NCBI RefSeq assembly: GCF_932526225.1
Contig: NC_064034.1
Coordinates: 10,729,387 to 10,793,386 of the forward strand
From: Nematostella vectensis
Lineage: Eukaryota > Cnidaria > Anthozoa > Actiniaria > Edwardsiidae
DNA: 64,000 nt
Direction of reading: 5' to 3'
Both the position numbers and the translations under genes were made by a program. Under the pieces are notes generated by a model. That model made no database searches. It worked only from the letters and a program-made list of their open reading frames with translations, and had not been told where the DNA came from. Shown here in pieces: positions 54,201 through 64,000 of the stretch. Numbering within the stretch: the first letter of the stretch is position 1; each line of letters starts with the position of its first letter.

Positions 54201-57200
54201 TCGTACATAAACATCAATCTTCAATAAACTAAGTAACACCGCAGAGAGAATACAATACATTTTGTACGTAAGAATGCGTCGTTCAGCAAGCGAGAATGCA
54301 TTTGTCTTATGAACACTATGATAGTTTTATGAATTATGAAAAATTAAGGAAGAGTGAGGAGCGTCTTTTTGGCCCATCACGTGATCATCGTTGAATGGGG
54401 CATCTCTCGGTTAATGGACCTTTGACCCCTATCCTCACGTTTCAGAGTGTGCAAAAGTCGGTGTTGGGATGCGTTTGGGCGGCAGGCTGCCGGACCATCG
54501 ACTTTACGCTACTACAGAGCATAACGAGTACCTTAAAGCTAACGAAGGTCGCCTTTACGGCCCCTTAGGCTGGGCGACAGATGGCAACAATGACTTAAAT
54601 GACCATATAAGGATTGATCTTGGCGGTATCCATATCATTTGTGCCATAGCTACACAGGGTTCCCACACGTCTGCGGAATGGGTGACTAAGTATAAGGTGA
54701 CCTACTCTATTGACGGGCAGACGTGGTCATTGTACCAGGAGAATGGTGCTAACAAGGTAATTGATGTGAAAGGCGAAGAAGTGATCGAAATAACATAATG
54801 GTCAATTGCACTTGATTAGAACCAAGAGAGCATAAGATAAGAGAGGGACACTTTGGTATTACCCGCTTGCCTTGTCGATTCCGAATCCGGCTATTTTTAG
54901 TAACCACCGCCCCACCACTGCGCGTGAGGATTTGCTCCTTTTATTTTGTCCTACTCCCCCGCGGGTTGCGTGTTGTTGTTTTGCCAACTCGAAAGGAATG
55001 AAAAGAGATCATGTAAAATAACTCGAAAGAAGAAAACAGGTCTAACTTAAGTAAGCAAGAAAGCTTAATCCCTGAATAGTTTGACTGTTTTGTTTGTCTG
55101 AGCGGCGAAGGCAAGTGAGAAAGAAAAAACCGATACTGCGTTTGATTCAAATCCCGACTCCAGCACTCCAGCTTGTATAATAACAACACAAAAATATAAC
55201 ATATAAAAATAACAACATCAAAGAAGTACAGTAATATCTCCCTTTTTATTTTCTCACTTTTACAAAAGCTCAGATACTTCAGCTTGCTGGCTTTGATCAT
55301 CACCAAAATGCATTCCCTCGCTACAAGGATAGTTTTATTAAATGTATTTTTCTTTGATTCCTTCTCAATTCACCGGAATATTCACAAAAATCAATATTAT
55401 ATCTAATGTCTAACTTACAGATTTCGTTTGACCATTAGGAAGATAATGAATTTTGAGAAACCACGGAGAAGCAGCAAGTTAGAGCAAAAACGGTAATTGA
55501 AGCACGAGGTTTTCCGCTCTTGATTTTGAATGAAGTCTCGTTTTGGAAATCTTGCAATCCTCGGAGTACTACATCCCCTTTAATAAACTGCAACTGCCTG
55601 TATCCTTGATGCTAGAATGACATTTTTGATGGTATTTGTGCAAATAGGATGTTTTTTTTCTCAGTTTCATGTTACAAAATAGCGGCAAACAACAAGATGT
55701 AAATGCCAAAGCGCGGGGGTAGGGTGAGTAAAAATGCTCACGCGCAGTGGTGGGGTGGTGGTTACTAAAAATAGCCGGATTCGGAATCGACATGGCGCGC
55801 GGGTAATACCAAAGTGTCCCTCTCTTATCTTATGCTCTCTTGTTAAAACGAAGTAGGCGGTTACGTCCTCGAGTCATTAACCGATCATTTATCGAAAATG
55901 ATGTGTTACTCTACGGTCGCGATGGGTATTTGACCTGTTTTACGAGCTTCATTTTTTTCGCAGTTTCATTGTGCAGATATTTGTTTAATTTCAGACGTTT
56001 CTAGCAAACACAGATCAGGACAGTGTGGTGACGAATGTCCTTCAATCTCCCGTTGCCGTGAAAATGCTTCGCATCTACCCCGTGGAGTACAGTGGATACA
56101 AGTGCATGCGCCTTGAGGTCTATGGCTACAAACAAGGTAGAGCATGGAAACGTTTCTGTTTCTTACCCCATAACAAGGGATAGAACGATTTTTATTTGAC
56201 AATGGTATTACGAAGTCAACAAAGAATAACAAGCTACACTAAGACAAATCGCACCCCTGGGCTTTGTGGATAGGGTTCACAGGCAAGCCGCGCCATGTAA
56301 AAATATAATAAACTGAAAAGTGTTTCCCTGGCCAACCCGTTTCCCCATGTTGGCGACTGCTAATAGGTTCCTGTTTTGTGCTATTTTCAATAGCCCACTT
56401 GGAACGTTTCACCGGCTGTTTTATTTTGATATGGGTTAATCTTTTGTCATCCTGACCAAGAGATGGAAAATTTTCCACATTTTAATTCGGTCAAATTCCT
56501 CGTTTATCCAACATTTATTCTTGGTTTTCCAGATTTCCACTCTTCTCTGATGACCGAGCGATTCCTTGTACGGAAAGATCCAACCTCAATACTATCGTCA
56601 TCAGGCTCGACCGACGCATCCCATGATGCCTCAAAAGCACTCCTTTACGGAGCTTCTTCTTGGTGTGTCCCAGACCTGACAAACCAGTTTATCCAGTTAG
56701 ACCTGGGCGTCATGACAACCATCTCTGGAATTGCGACTCAAGGGGGTGATAATAAGTGGGCCACATTTTACCACGTGAAGTTAAAGTGTGACAACAGTTC
56801 CCGTTCAATAACATTATCGGTGAGTCAACTCTTTTCTTGTCTTTTACCGTTTTTTGCTTGTACACAACACATTTTCTAAAATATTTGCGCCTCCATTGAG
56901 GACTTTTTGTCACCTGTCGTAGTGCATCCCGTTTTAGATATAAATATTCTTCTCCGTCGACTGTCGTTGCCTATTTATAGGGTTTCCAAGGCAACATGGA
57001 CGCTAATACTGTTGTGACAAGATGGCTGTCATCTCCGGTGGAGGCGAGATACGTCACCGTGACGCCTACATCAGCAAGTAGTGGCGGCGGCACTTGTCTG
57101 CGACTCGACGTGTTCGGGACAAAAGCGTTGGGTAAATGTATTCCTGATCCTAATTTGACGGCATCCTTAGGGGGAGATGTTTGGGGAAGCAAATTTCCCA

Positions 57201-59566
57201 AACATCAATCGATCTTGTTTCAGTAAATTCCTTATTTGGACAAATCCCATATTTGGAAGTCCGCTTCCGTCTGTTTCTATACTTTTTCATTTTCATATCA
57301 CATTATCCCGCGTGCTTGCCCCAGTCTCTTTCAGACCATTAAAAGACTAATGTCAACCATATTACTAAAATGTGACTTCCTTTCCTTTAAAGCCGGTCCT
57401 ACATATATCGAGTCAGTGATGGTGTCCAACAACCTTACGGTCCCCTCCCAGATATCAGCGGTAGTGACATGCACGGTCTACGGGCCGCCGAACCTCCAAG
57501 TCGAATGGCACCGCGGCATAACAAATTTGACTGAGTCCTCGAACCTGTCAATTTATGGCAATGGCTTTCGGAAATCCACGATAACGATCAACTTTACAAA
57601 CCCAGCTGACTTTACCATTGATGGGTGCGTGCGCAACTATTCGGGTGATGGGAAGGCCTTGTGTAGCAAGCAGGTCACGTGTATGGCTTACGCCCGCAGT
57701 GAAGTGGCCAGCGGTCCTACCTATAAGCAGACACGTGTTTATATTGAGTTAGGTAAGGTGTTAAGCATTGTTTGATGCTAAGCATTGTTTCTCTTATTTT
57801 AGTACACTACAAATAAATTCATAAGTTTGAACCTCCAAGAGGAATAAATAAGTGTTATCGTGAGTGATACGTGACTGTGAAAGATGATTTACAAGTGCAG
57901 ATCTTCGGGACCGATTTGTGAACGGTATTTAGTATAGGCTTGACTTTTCAAAATCCTACGCCACGAAACACAGGTTTGTCGTCTGATCCGATCTTCAACT
58001 TCATCACTGACCAAAGCAGTGACGAAAGATTGTAAATGTTGTTGCCGACAATTGGCCCGACGTCTGGGTGCTTGTAAATCCGTCTTAACGAACCAATAAA
58101 ACACGAAGGTGAGGCTTTTGAGACAACGAAACCCTTTTCCTTTCAGACCCCCCTCATAAACCACAAAGTTTTAACACGACTGGAATCACCGATACGACGG
58201 CAGCATTCAGTTGGGTTCAACCAGTGAGCTCTGGTAAGCTCCCCGTGGATTACTTCCTCATAGAATATTACGTCACTGCAAATCCCGCGGGACGCCTGAG
58301 TGAGACTGCTGGTAGCGGGTCGCGGAGTAAGGTCATCGCAGGGCTGCTTGCTAACACCTCGTATACAGCAGAAATACGAGCGATACATAGATTTGGACGA
58401 GGTTTTCCATCAACTGTGAACTTTAAAACGGTTCCAACAAGTAAGTGTTGTAAAAAAAAACTTGTAGCCACACCTTTGTAATTGTTTTCATTCCATATTG
58501 GAAACAAAACATAAATATACATTTGCAAAATAAACACGTAGAATCAAAGTTGTGTACTTGTTCCAAATGTAGTCGAAAACGTCTCAATAGTTACCAAAAT
58601 CGGCTAGTGCACATAATTTTTCACTTTTACAGAAACTCTTTAAAAGAAACAGCTTGCTTATGACTCTTATGACTGCTTGTGACTCTTAACATATTTTTTC
58701 AACACTAGTTCCATGCGAACGCCGAGGACTGGGCATGGAAAAGAGAACCATCCCGGACTTGTACATTACGTCCTCAACACAAAACGACACAAGTACCCCT
58801 CCCTCAGAAGGTCGCCTGAACCTCCAAGGGGGGTCCTGGTGCGCAAGCCCTAGTGACGTCACACCTTTCCTTCAAGTGGACCTTGGCACACGTCACGTGA
58901 TCTGCGCGGTGACTACTCAAGGAAGCCCAACCGCTGACCAATGGGCTGTTAGCTACCAATTGCAGTTTTCTGATGATGAAAACTTTTGGTTTTACATGGA
59001 AGCAAACGTCGTCAGGGTAGGAAATCAGTGGAAATTTGATTAAGACACGATCAAGACACAATCAATATATGACAAATTATTGACAATTTGACTGTTATAT
59101 TATTATTAGAAATGCACTTCCAAAGAATATAATGTTCATATAAACATCTAAGGCTATATTGCCATCGAAGATAATCGAGCTCCCAGGCACTTGTCCTTAG
59201 ATTGCACAAAATATTGGACAGCGAAACATTAGCTCTAAAACATACAATAGGTAGAAACAATGACAAAATGAAGAAGATTAAATAAAAAAATACAGTAAAT
59301 CACATCACAAAACAATCAGTATCACCTCACAAACAATATACCTGTACCCCCTCCCTACTCCACTTTTTCTCACAAACAGAATCAATATGGCAACCGTTAT
59401 AAATTTATTTTGCAGACATTTTTAGGAAATGCAGACCGATCAAGTAAAGTGAAGAACTTGTTGCTTGGCAACCCTGAGGCGACAACTGTGCGCTTCCTCC
59501 CCCGTCAGTGGCATGGTTTAATAGCTTGTATGCGTGTTGAGGTTTATGGCTCTCTTGCATCCCCAG
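48208..59566 (+). CDS. Secreted or receptor discoidin/Ig/FN3 protein (paralogue), 3' partial
   Basis: Exons: 48208-48274, 51145-51317, 51470-51619, 52145-52286, 52352-52638, 52737-52875, 53322-53641, 54010-54154, 54446-54756, 55995-56136, 56533-56819, 56981-57131, 57393-57752, 58147-58441, 58709-59016, 59416-59566. All are open, joined in consistent phase, with GT-AG ends except the GC-AG intron after 51619. Architecture: signal peptide, five F5/8C domains, Ig, FN3, sixth F5/8C, continuing off the window after the 50-bp satellite. Same strand and module types as the gene at 1002-39031, so a tandem paralogue, and by inference probably a receptor tyrosine phosphatase whose cytoplasmic part lies to the right. 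About 950 residues are visible. The membrane part is not seen, so a secreted protein cannot be excluded. Confidence 0.85.
48275..51144 (+). other. First intron of gene 2
   Basis: 2.87 kb without recognised genes. It has C-runs at 49690-49712 and 49919-49936, and a segment at 50560-51000 dense in TCTCGG/CTCGGATTC motifs that looks like a degenerate simple repeat. ORFs here are not supported. Confidence 0.55.
51145..52286 (+). CDS. Gene 2 F5/8C domain 1
   Basis: Three exons: 51145-51317 (CLDRPIGLQDAGMFPN ... DPNDYLQ), 51470-51619 (VDLGSLYVICGLGTKG, NEWTTEYKINTSLDG, ending GAEK), 52145-52286 (LFGGNSDSTTLVTNTL, MRFVRFIPTR, LRIELFG). The YLQ|VDLG split is at the same place as in domain 1 of the other gene. 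The second intron starts with GCAAGT, a GC-AG intron with otherwise perfect donor context (AAAAG|GCAAGT). Confidence 0.87.
51620..52144 (+). other. GC-AG intron
   Basis: Begins AAAAG|GCAAGTTTG and ends TTTTTTCCAG. No GT donor nearby keeps the frame with the following exon and the domain sequence, so the GC donor is favoured. Interior unremarkable. Confidence 0.65.
52352..52875 (+). CDS. Gene 2 F5/8C domain 2
   Basis: Exon 52352-52638: CTQPLGMENQGILSTAMTSS, SAGRLYGGSSWCSATSSSSE, YLQVDLGRVVRVTGIATQG, donor GTAAGT. Exon 52737-52875: DFAGNVDGNGVRVNWLSPQI, then RFIKVHVQSW and CMRLEIHGCE, donor GTAAGC. The first exon is nearly identical over about 140 bases to 19437-19600 of the other gene, including silent positions. 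The second exon has the same length (139 bases) as its counterpart at 19951. Confidence 0.88.
52876..53321 (+). other. Intron, AT-rich
   Basis: Unique AT-rich sequence; nothing recognised. Confidence 0.6.
53322..54154 (+). CDS. Gene 2 F5/8C domain 3
   Basis: Exon 53322-53641: CDIPVGVADGTIPDANLTAS, ARLNYAAGPSWCAGSDD, FFEVDLGTIHVICAVATQG, WIQSFRLAGAQDGLTWKKY, donor GTGAGA. Exon 54010-54154: VFDGNFDSSTTVKQF, ARHVRFILEKRKG, CMRVEIYG, donor GTAAGA. The intron contains, at 53907-53950, a second copy of the acceptor and first codons of the 54010 exon that goes out of use after about 14 codons. Confidence 0.87.
53855..54060 (+). repeat. Tandem duplication of a 3' splice site and exon start
   Basis: A segment of about 105 bases is duplicated: TTCCCAG|GTATTTGATGGTG at 53900 and TTCTTCCAG|GTATTTGATGGTA at 54001. 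The downstream copy continues the domain; the upstream copy diverges and meets a stop in its own frame shortly after (AATTTAAG). Confidence 0.85.
54446..56136 (+). CDS. Gene 2 F5/8C domain 4
   Basis: Exon 54446-54756: CAKVGVGMRLGGRLPDHRLY, EGRLYGPLGWATDGNNDLND, IRIDLGGIHIICAIATQG, YKVTYSIDGQTWSLYQ, donor GTAATT. Exon 55995-56136: TFLANTDQDSVVTNVLQSP, LRIYPVEYSGYKCMRLEVYG, donor GTAGAG. The tryptophan-cysteine usually seen after GRLY is here WAT. The 1.24-kb intron between the two exons hosts a transposon with long terminal inverted repeats. Confidence 0.86.
54823..55842. mobile_element. 1.02-kb transposon with long terminal inverted repeats
   Basis: Left end CAAGAGAGCATAAGATAAGA and right end TCTTATCTTATGCTCTCTTG are exact complements, and the match continues for more than 100 bases (including ATTCCGAATCCGGCTATTTT) to about 54930, more weakly to 54970. 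It is flanked by TTAGAAC (54816-54822) and TTAAAAC (55843-55849), a 7-base target duplication with one mismatch. No transposase ORF. A non-autonomous element inserted in an intron of gene 2. Confidence 0.88.
56533..57131 (+). CDS. Gene 2 F5/8C domain 5
   Basis: Exon 56533-56819: MTERFLVRKDPTSILSSSGS, KALLYGASSWCVPDLTNQF, IQLDLGVMTTISGIATQGG, donor GTGAGT. Exon 56981-57131: GFQGNMDANTVVTRWLSSP, EARYVTVTP, TCLRLDVFG, donor GTAAAT. The N-terminal cysteine normally present at the start of the domain is missing from this copy, so the usual disulphide across the domain may be absent. Confidence 0.86.
57393..57752 (+). CDS. Gene 2 immunoglobulin-like domain
   Basis: Exon of 360 bases, phase 1 to phase 1. 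VVTCTVYGPPNLQVEWHRG gives the first Cys and Trp, and QVTCMAYARSEVASGP gives the second Cys. An insertion with two more cysteines (DGCVRNYSGDGKALC) precedes the last core Cys, making it longer than a standard I-set domain. Several N-glycosylation sites (NLT, NFT, NYS). Confidence 0.8.
58147..58441 (+). CDS. Gene 2 fibronectin type III domain
   Basis: Exon of 295 bases, phase 1 to phase 1, acceptor CCTTTCAG and donor GTAAGT. PPHKPQSFNTTGITDTTAAF, then SWVQP, VDYFLIEYYV and LLANTSYTAEIRAIHRFGRG. The FN3 pattern (strand B Trp, strand C YxxxYxV, strand E/F L...Y.A.IRA) is clear. Confidence 0.85.
58709..59566 (+). CDS. Gene 2 F5/8C domain 6
   Basis: Exon 58709-59016: CERRGLGMEKRTIPDLYITS, EGRLNLQGGSWCASPSDVTP, FLQVDLGTRHVICAVTTQGS, donor AGG|GTAGGA. 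Exon 59416-59566: TFLGNADRSSKVKNLLLGNP, TVRFLPRQWHG, CMRVEVYG, donor CAG|GTAAAT. Last exons in the window; about 80 bases after the final donor the intron turns into the 50-bp satellite that fills the remaining sequence. Confidence 0.87.
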
Positions 59567-59644
59567 GTAAATCATTATGCAGACATATCCACATGCTTAA
59601 GGGGAGGGATGTTAAGCAAGCTTTAAGCTCTTTCTTCCTCTAGT

Positions 59645-62600
59645 TTGCGTCCCTGTGTTGTCTAATTTGCGATATCTCAAGTCAGTAGGTAGAAGTGCGT
59701 CCCTGTGTTGTCTCATTTGCGATATCTCAAGTCAATAGGTACAAGTACGTCCCTGTGTTGTCTAATTTGCGATATCTCAAGTCAGTAGGTAGAAGTGCGT
59801 CCCTGTGTTATCTCATTTGCGATATCTCAAGTCAATAGGTAGTAGTGCGTCCCTGTGTTGTCTCATTTGCGATATCTCAAAACAATAGGTAGTAGTGCGT
59901 CCCTGTGTTGTCTCATTTGTGATATCTCGAGTCAATAGGTAGAAGTGCGTCCCTGTGTTGTCTCATTTGCGATATCTCAAGTCAGTAGGTAGAAGTGCGT
60001 CCCTGTGTTGTGTTATTTGCGATATCTCAAGTCCATAGGTAGTAGTGCGTCCATGTGTTGTCTCATTTGCGATATCTCAAGTCAATAGGTAGTAGTGCGT
60101 CCCTGTGTTGTCTCATTTGCGATATCTCGAGTCAATAGGCAGTAGTGCGTCCCTGTGTTGTCTCATTTGCGATATCTCAAGTACATAGGTAGTAGTGCGT
60201 CCCAGTGTTGTCTCATTTGCGAGACCTCAAGTCAATAGGTAGTAGTGCGTCCCTGTGTTGTCTCATTTGCGATATCTCGAGTCAATAGGTAGTAGTGCGT
60301 CCCTGTGTTGTCTCATTTGCGATATCTCAAGTCCATAGGTAGAAGTGCGTCCCTGTGTTGTCTCATTTGCGATATCTCGAGTCAATAGGTAGAAGTGCGT
60401 CCCTGTGTTGTCTCATTTGCGATATCTCAAGTCAGTAGGTAGAAGTGCGTCCCTGTGTTGTGTTATTTGCGATATCTCAAGTCAGTAGGTAGAAGTGCGT
60501 CCCTGTGTTATCTCATTTGCGATATCTCAAGTCAATAGGTACAAGTACGTCCCTGTGTTGTCTAATTTGCGATATCTCAAGTCAGTAGGTAGAAGTGCGT
60601 CCCTGTGTTGTCTCATTTGCGATATCTCAAGTCAATAGGTACAAGTACGTCCCTGTGTTGTCTAATTTGCGATATCTCAAGTCAGTAGGTAGAAGTGCGT
60701 CCCTGTGTTATCTCATTTGCGATATCTCAAGTCAATAGGTAGTAGTGCGTCCCTGTGTTGTCTCATTTGCGATATCTCAAAACAATAGGTAGTAGTGCGT
60801 CCCTGTGTTGTCTCATTTGTGATATCTCGAGTCAATAGGTAGAAGTGCGTCCCTGTGTTGTCTCATTTGCGATATCTCAAGTCAGTAGGCAGAAGTGCGT
60901 CCCTGTGTTGTGTTATTTGCGATATCTCAAGTCCATAGGTAGTAGTGCGTCCATGTGTTGTCTCATTTGCGATATCTCAAGTCAATAGGTAGTAGTGCGT
61001 CCCTGTGTTGTCTCATTTGCGATATCTCGAGTCAATAGGCAGTAGTGCGTCCCTGTGTTGTCTCATTTGCGATATCTCAAGTACATAGGTAGTAGTGCGT
61101 CCCAGTGTTGTCTCATTTGCGAGACCTCAAGTCAATAGGTAGTAGTGCGTCCCTGTGTTGTCTCATTTGCGATATCTCGAGTCAATAGGTAGTAGTGCGT
61201 CCCTGTGTTGTCTCATTTGCGATATCTCAAGTCCATAGGTAGAAGTGCGTCCCTGTGTTGTCTCATTTGCGATATCTCGAGTCAATAGGTAGAAGTGCGT
61301 CCCTGTGTTGTCTCATTTGCGATATCTCAAGTCAGTAGGTAGAAGTGCGTCCCTGTGTTGTGTTATTTGCGATATCTCAAGTCCATAGGTAGTAGTGCGT
61401 CCATGTGTTGTCTCATTTGCGATATCTCAAGTCAATAGGTAGTAGCGCGTCCCTGTGTTGTCTCATTTGCGATATCTCGAGTCAATAGGCAGTAGTGCGT
61501 CCCTGTGTTGTCTCATTTGCGATATCTCAAGTACATAGGTAGTAGTGCGTCCCAGTGTTGTCTCATTTGCGAGACCTCAAGTCAATAGGTAGTAGTGCGT
61601 CCCTGTGTTATCTCATTTGCGATATCTCGAGTCAATAGGTAGTAGTGCGTCCCTGTGTTGTCTCATTTGCGATATCTCAAGTCCATAGGTAGAAGTGCGT
61701 CCCTGTGTTGTCTAATTTGCGATATCTCAAGTCAATAGGTAGTAGTGCGTCCCTGTGTTGTCTCATTTGCGATATCTCGAGTCAATAGGCAGTAGTGCGT
61801 CCCTGTGTTGTCTCATTTGCGATATCTCAAGTACATAGGTAGTAGTGCGTCCCAGTGTTGTCTCATTTGCGAGACCTCAAGTCAATAGGTAGTAGTGCGT
61901 CCCTGTGTTATCTCATTTGCGATATCTCGAGTCAATAGGTAGTAGTGCGTCCCTGTGTTGTCTCATTTGCGATATCTCAAGTCAATAGGTAGTAGTGCGT
62001 CCATGTGTTGTCTCATTTGCGATATATCGAGTCAATAGGTAGAAGTGCGTCCCTGTGTTGTCTCATTTGCGATATCTCGAGTCAATAGGTAGTAGTGCGT
62101 CCCTGTGTTGTCTCATTTGCGATATCTCGAGTCAATAGGTAGTAGTGCGTCCCTGTGTTGTCTCATTTGTGATATCTCAAGTCAATAGGTAGAAGTGCGT
62201 CCCTGTGTTGTCTCATTTGCGATATCTCAAGTCAGTAGGTAGAAGTGCGTCCCTGTGTTGTGTTATTTGCGATATCTCAAGTCCATAGGTAGTAGTGCGT
62301 CCCTGTGTTGTCTCATTTGTGATATCTCAAGTCAATAGGTAGTAGTGCGTCCCTGTGTTGTCTCATTTGCGATATCTCAAGTCCATAGGTAGTAGTGCGT
62401 CCCTGTGTTGTCTCATTTGCGATATCTCAAGTCCATAGGTAGTAGTGCGTCCCTGTGTTGTCTCATTTGCGATATCTCGAGTCCATAGGTAGAAGTGCGT
62501 CCCTGTGTTGTCTCATTTGCGATATCTCGAGTCAATAGGCAGTAGTGCGTCCCTGTGTTGTCTTATTTGCGATATCTCAAGTCCATAGGTAGTAGTGCGT

Positions 62601-64000
62601 CCATGTGTTGTCTCATTTGCGATATCTCAAGTCAATAGGTAGTAGTGCGTCCCTGTGTTGTCTCATTTGCGATATCTCGAGTCAATAGGCAGTAGTGCGT
62701 CCCTGTGTTGTCTCATTTGCGATATCTCAAGTACATAGGTAGTAGTGCGTCCCAGTGTTGTCTCATTTGCGAGACCTCAAGTCAATAGGTAGTAGTGCGT
62801 CCCTGTGTTGTCTCATTTGCGATATCTCGAGTCAATAGGTAGTAGTGCGTCCCTGTGTTGTCTCATTTGCGATATCTCAAGTCCATAGGTAGAAGTGCGT
62901 CCCTGTGTTGTCTCATTTGCGATATCTCGAGTCAATAGGTAGAAGTGCGTCCCTGTGTTGTCTCATTTGCGATATCTCAAGTCAGTAGGTAGAAGTGCGT
63001 CCCTGTGTTGTGTTATTTGCGATATCTCAAGTCCATAGGTAGTAGTGCGTCCATGTGTTGTCTCATTTGCGATATCTCAAGTCAATAGGTAGTAGTGCGT
63101 CCCTGTGTTGTCTCATTTGCGATATCTCGAGTCAATAGGCAGTAGTGCGTCCCTGTGTTGTCTCATTTGCGATATCTCAAGTACATAGGTAGTAGTGCGT
63201 CCCAGTGTTGTCTCATTTGCGATATCTCGAGTCAATAGGTAGTAGTGCGTCCCTGTGTTGTCTCATTTGTGATATCTCAAGTCAATAGGTAGAAGTGCGT
63301 CCCTGTGTTGTCTCATTTGCGATATCTCAAGTCAGTAGGTAGAAGTGCGTCCCTGTGTTGTGTTATTTGCGATATCTCAAGTCCATAGGTAGTAGTGCGT
63401 CCATGTGTTGTCTCATTTGCGATATCTCAAGTCAATAGGTAGTAGTGCGTCCCTGTGTTGTCTCATTTGCGATATCTCGAGTCAATAGGCAGTAGTGCGT
63501 CCCTGTGTTGTCTCATTTGCGATATCTCAAGTACATAGGTAGTAGTGCGTCCCAGTGTTGTCTCATTTGCGAGACCTCAAGTCAATAGGTAGTAGTGCGT
63601 CCCTGTGTTGTCTCATTTGCGATATCTCGAGTCAATAGGTAGTAGTGCGTCCCTGTGTTGTCTCATTTGCGATATCTCAAGTCCATAGGTAGAAGTGCGT
63701 CCCTGTGTTGTCTCATTTGCGATATCTCGAGTCAATAGGTAGAAGTGCGTCCCTGTGTTGTCTCATTTGCGATATCTCAAGTCAGTAGGTAGAAGTGCGT
63801 CCCTGTGTTGTGTTATTTGCGATATCTCAAGTCCATAGGTAGTAGTGCGTCCATGTGTTGTCTCATTTGCGATATCTCAAGTCAATAGGTAGTAGTGCGT
63901 CCCTGTGTTGTCTCATTTGCGATATCTCGAGTCAATAGGCAGTAGTGCGTCCCTGTGTTGTCTCATTTGCGATATCTCAAGTACATAGGTAGTAGTGCGT
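59645..64000 (+). repeat. 50-bp intronic satellite with 450-bp higher-order period
   Basis: About 87 copies, running off the window, of TGCGTCCCTGTGTTGTCTCA, TTTGCGATATCTCAAGTCAA, TAGGTAGTAG (50 bases). A diagnostic variant, CCCTGTGTTGTGTTATTTGC, starts at 60001, 60451, 60901, 61351, 62251, 63001, 63351 and 63801; most spacings are 450 or multiples, i.e. nine-unit higher-order repeats. Each unit has a weak donor-like TAG|GTAGTA, far less convincing than in the arrays of the first gene. Confidence 0.95.

Noticed and set aside
59645-64000. CRISPR array
   Set aside because: Repeats are contiguous 50-bp units with no unique spacers, and the context is a eukaryotic intron.

Overview
The window looks like nuclear DNA of an intron-rich invertebrate animal. 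An anthozoan cnidarian such as a sea anemone is my best guess, from short phase-1 domain exons, discoidin/Ig/FN3 receptor-phosphatase architecture, a decayed Maverick/Polinton and abundant intronic minisatellites. The species cannot be fixed from sequence alone, and other invertebrates (for example amphioxus) remain possible.

Layout. Positions 1002-20089 hold eleven exons (+ strand) of a large extracellular protein: F5/8C, F5/8C, Ig, FN3, Ig, Ig, Ig, F5/8C. The 5' end lies off the window. At 36.0-39.03 kb, same strand, lie the end of a tyrosine phosphatase D1 domain and a near-complete D2 domain, with three in-frame stops. I read both parts as one receptor-type tyrosine phosphatase (RPTP) gene whose membrane segment and most of D1 are missing. 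Where they should be there is a tandem 0.9-1.3 kb repeat block (20.25-23.64 kb) and a degenerate Polinton (about 23.64-35.99 kb). The Polinton still shows protein-primed PolB, integrase, capsid-like protein, adenain-like protease, packaging ATPase, a pX-like peptide, small basic proteins and a RING protein, most of them frameshifted or deleted.

Positions 39.03-48.2 kb are intergenic. They hold an inverted-repeat element built round a 32-bp array (40.0-42.1 kb), a possible tRNA-derived SINE, a 210-bp MITE and several poly-C tracts. From 48208 a second, paralogous gene starts with a signal peptide and runs on the + strand: five F5/8C domains, Ig, FN3 and a sixth F5/8C, with every exon intact. 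It leaves the window inside an intron filled with a 50-bp satellite. A 1-kb transposon with long terminal inverted repeats sits in one of its introns.

Most striking observation: four separate minisatellites in the first gene (23, 69, 38 and 114 bp units; about 36, 6, 325 and 3.4 copies) each carry a sense-strand 5' splice-site consensus in nearly every unit, and sit at or just behind the real donor of their exon. In the 23- and 114-bp arrays the coding end of the exon is inside the unit. The 12.3-kb array alone offers some 300 U1-complementary sites.
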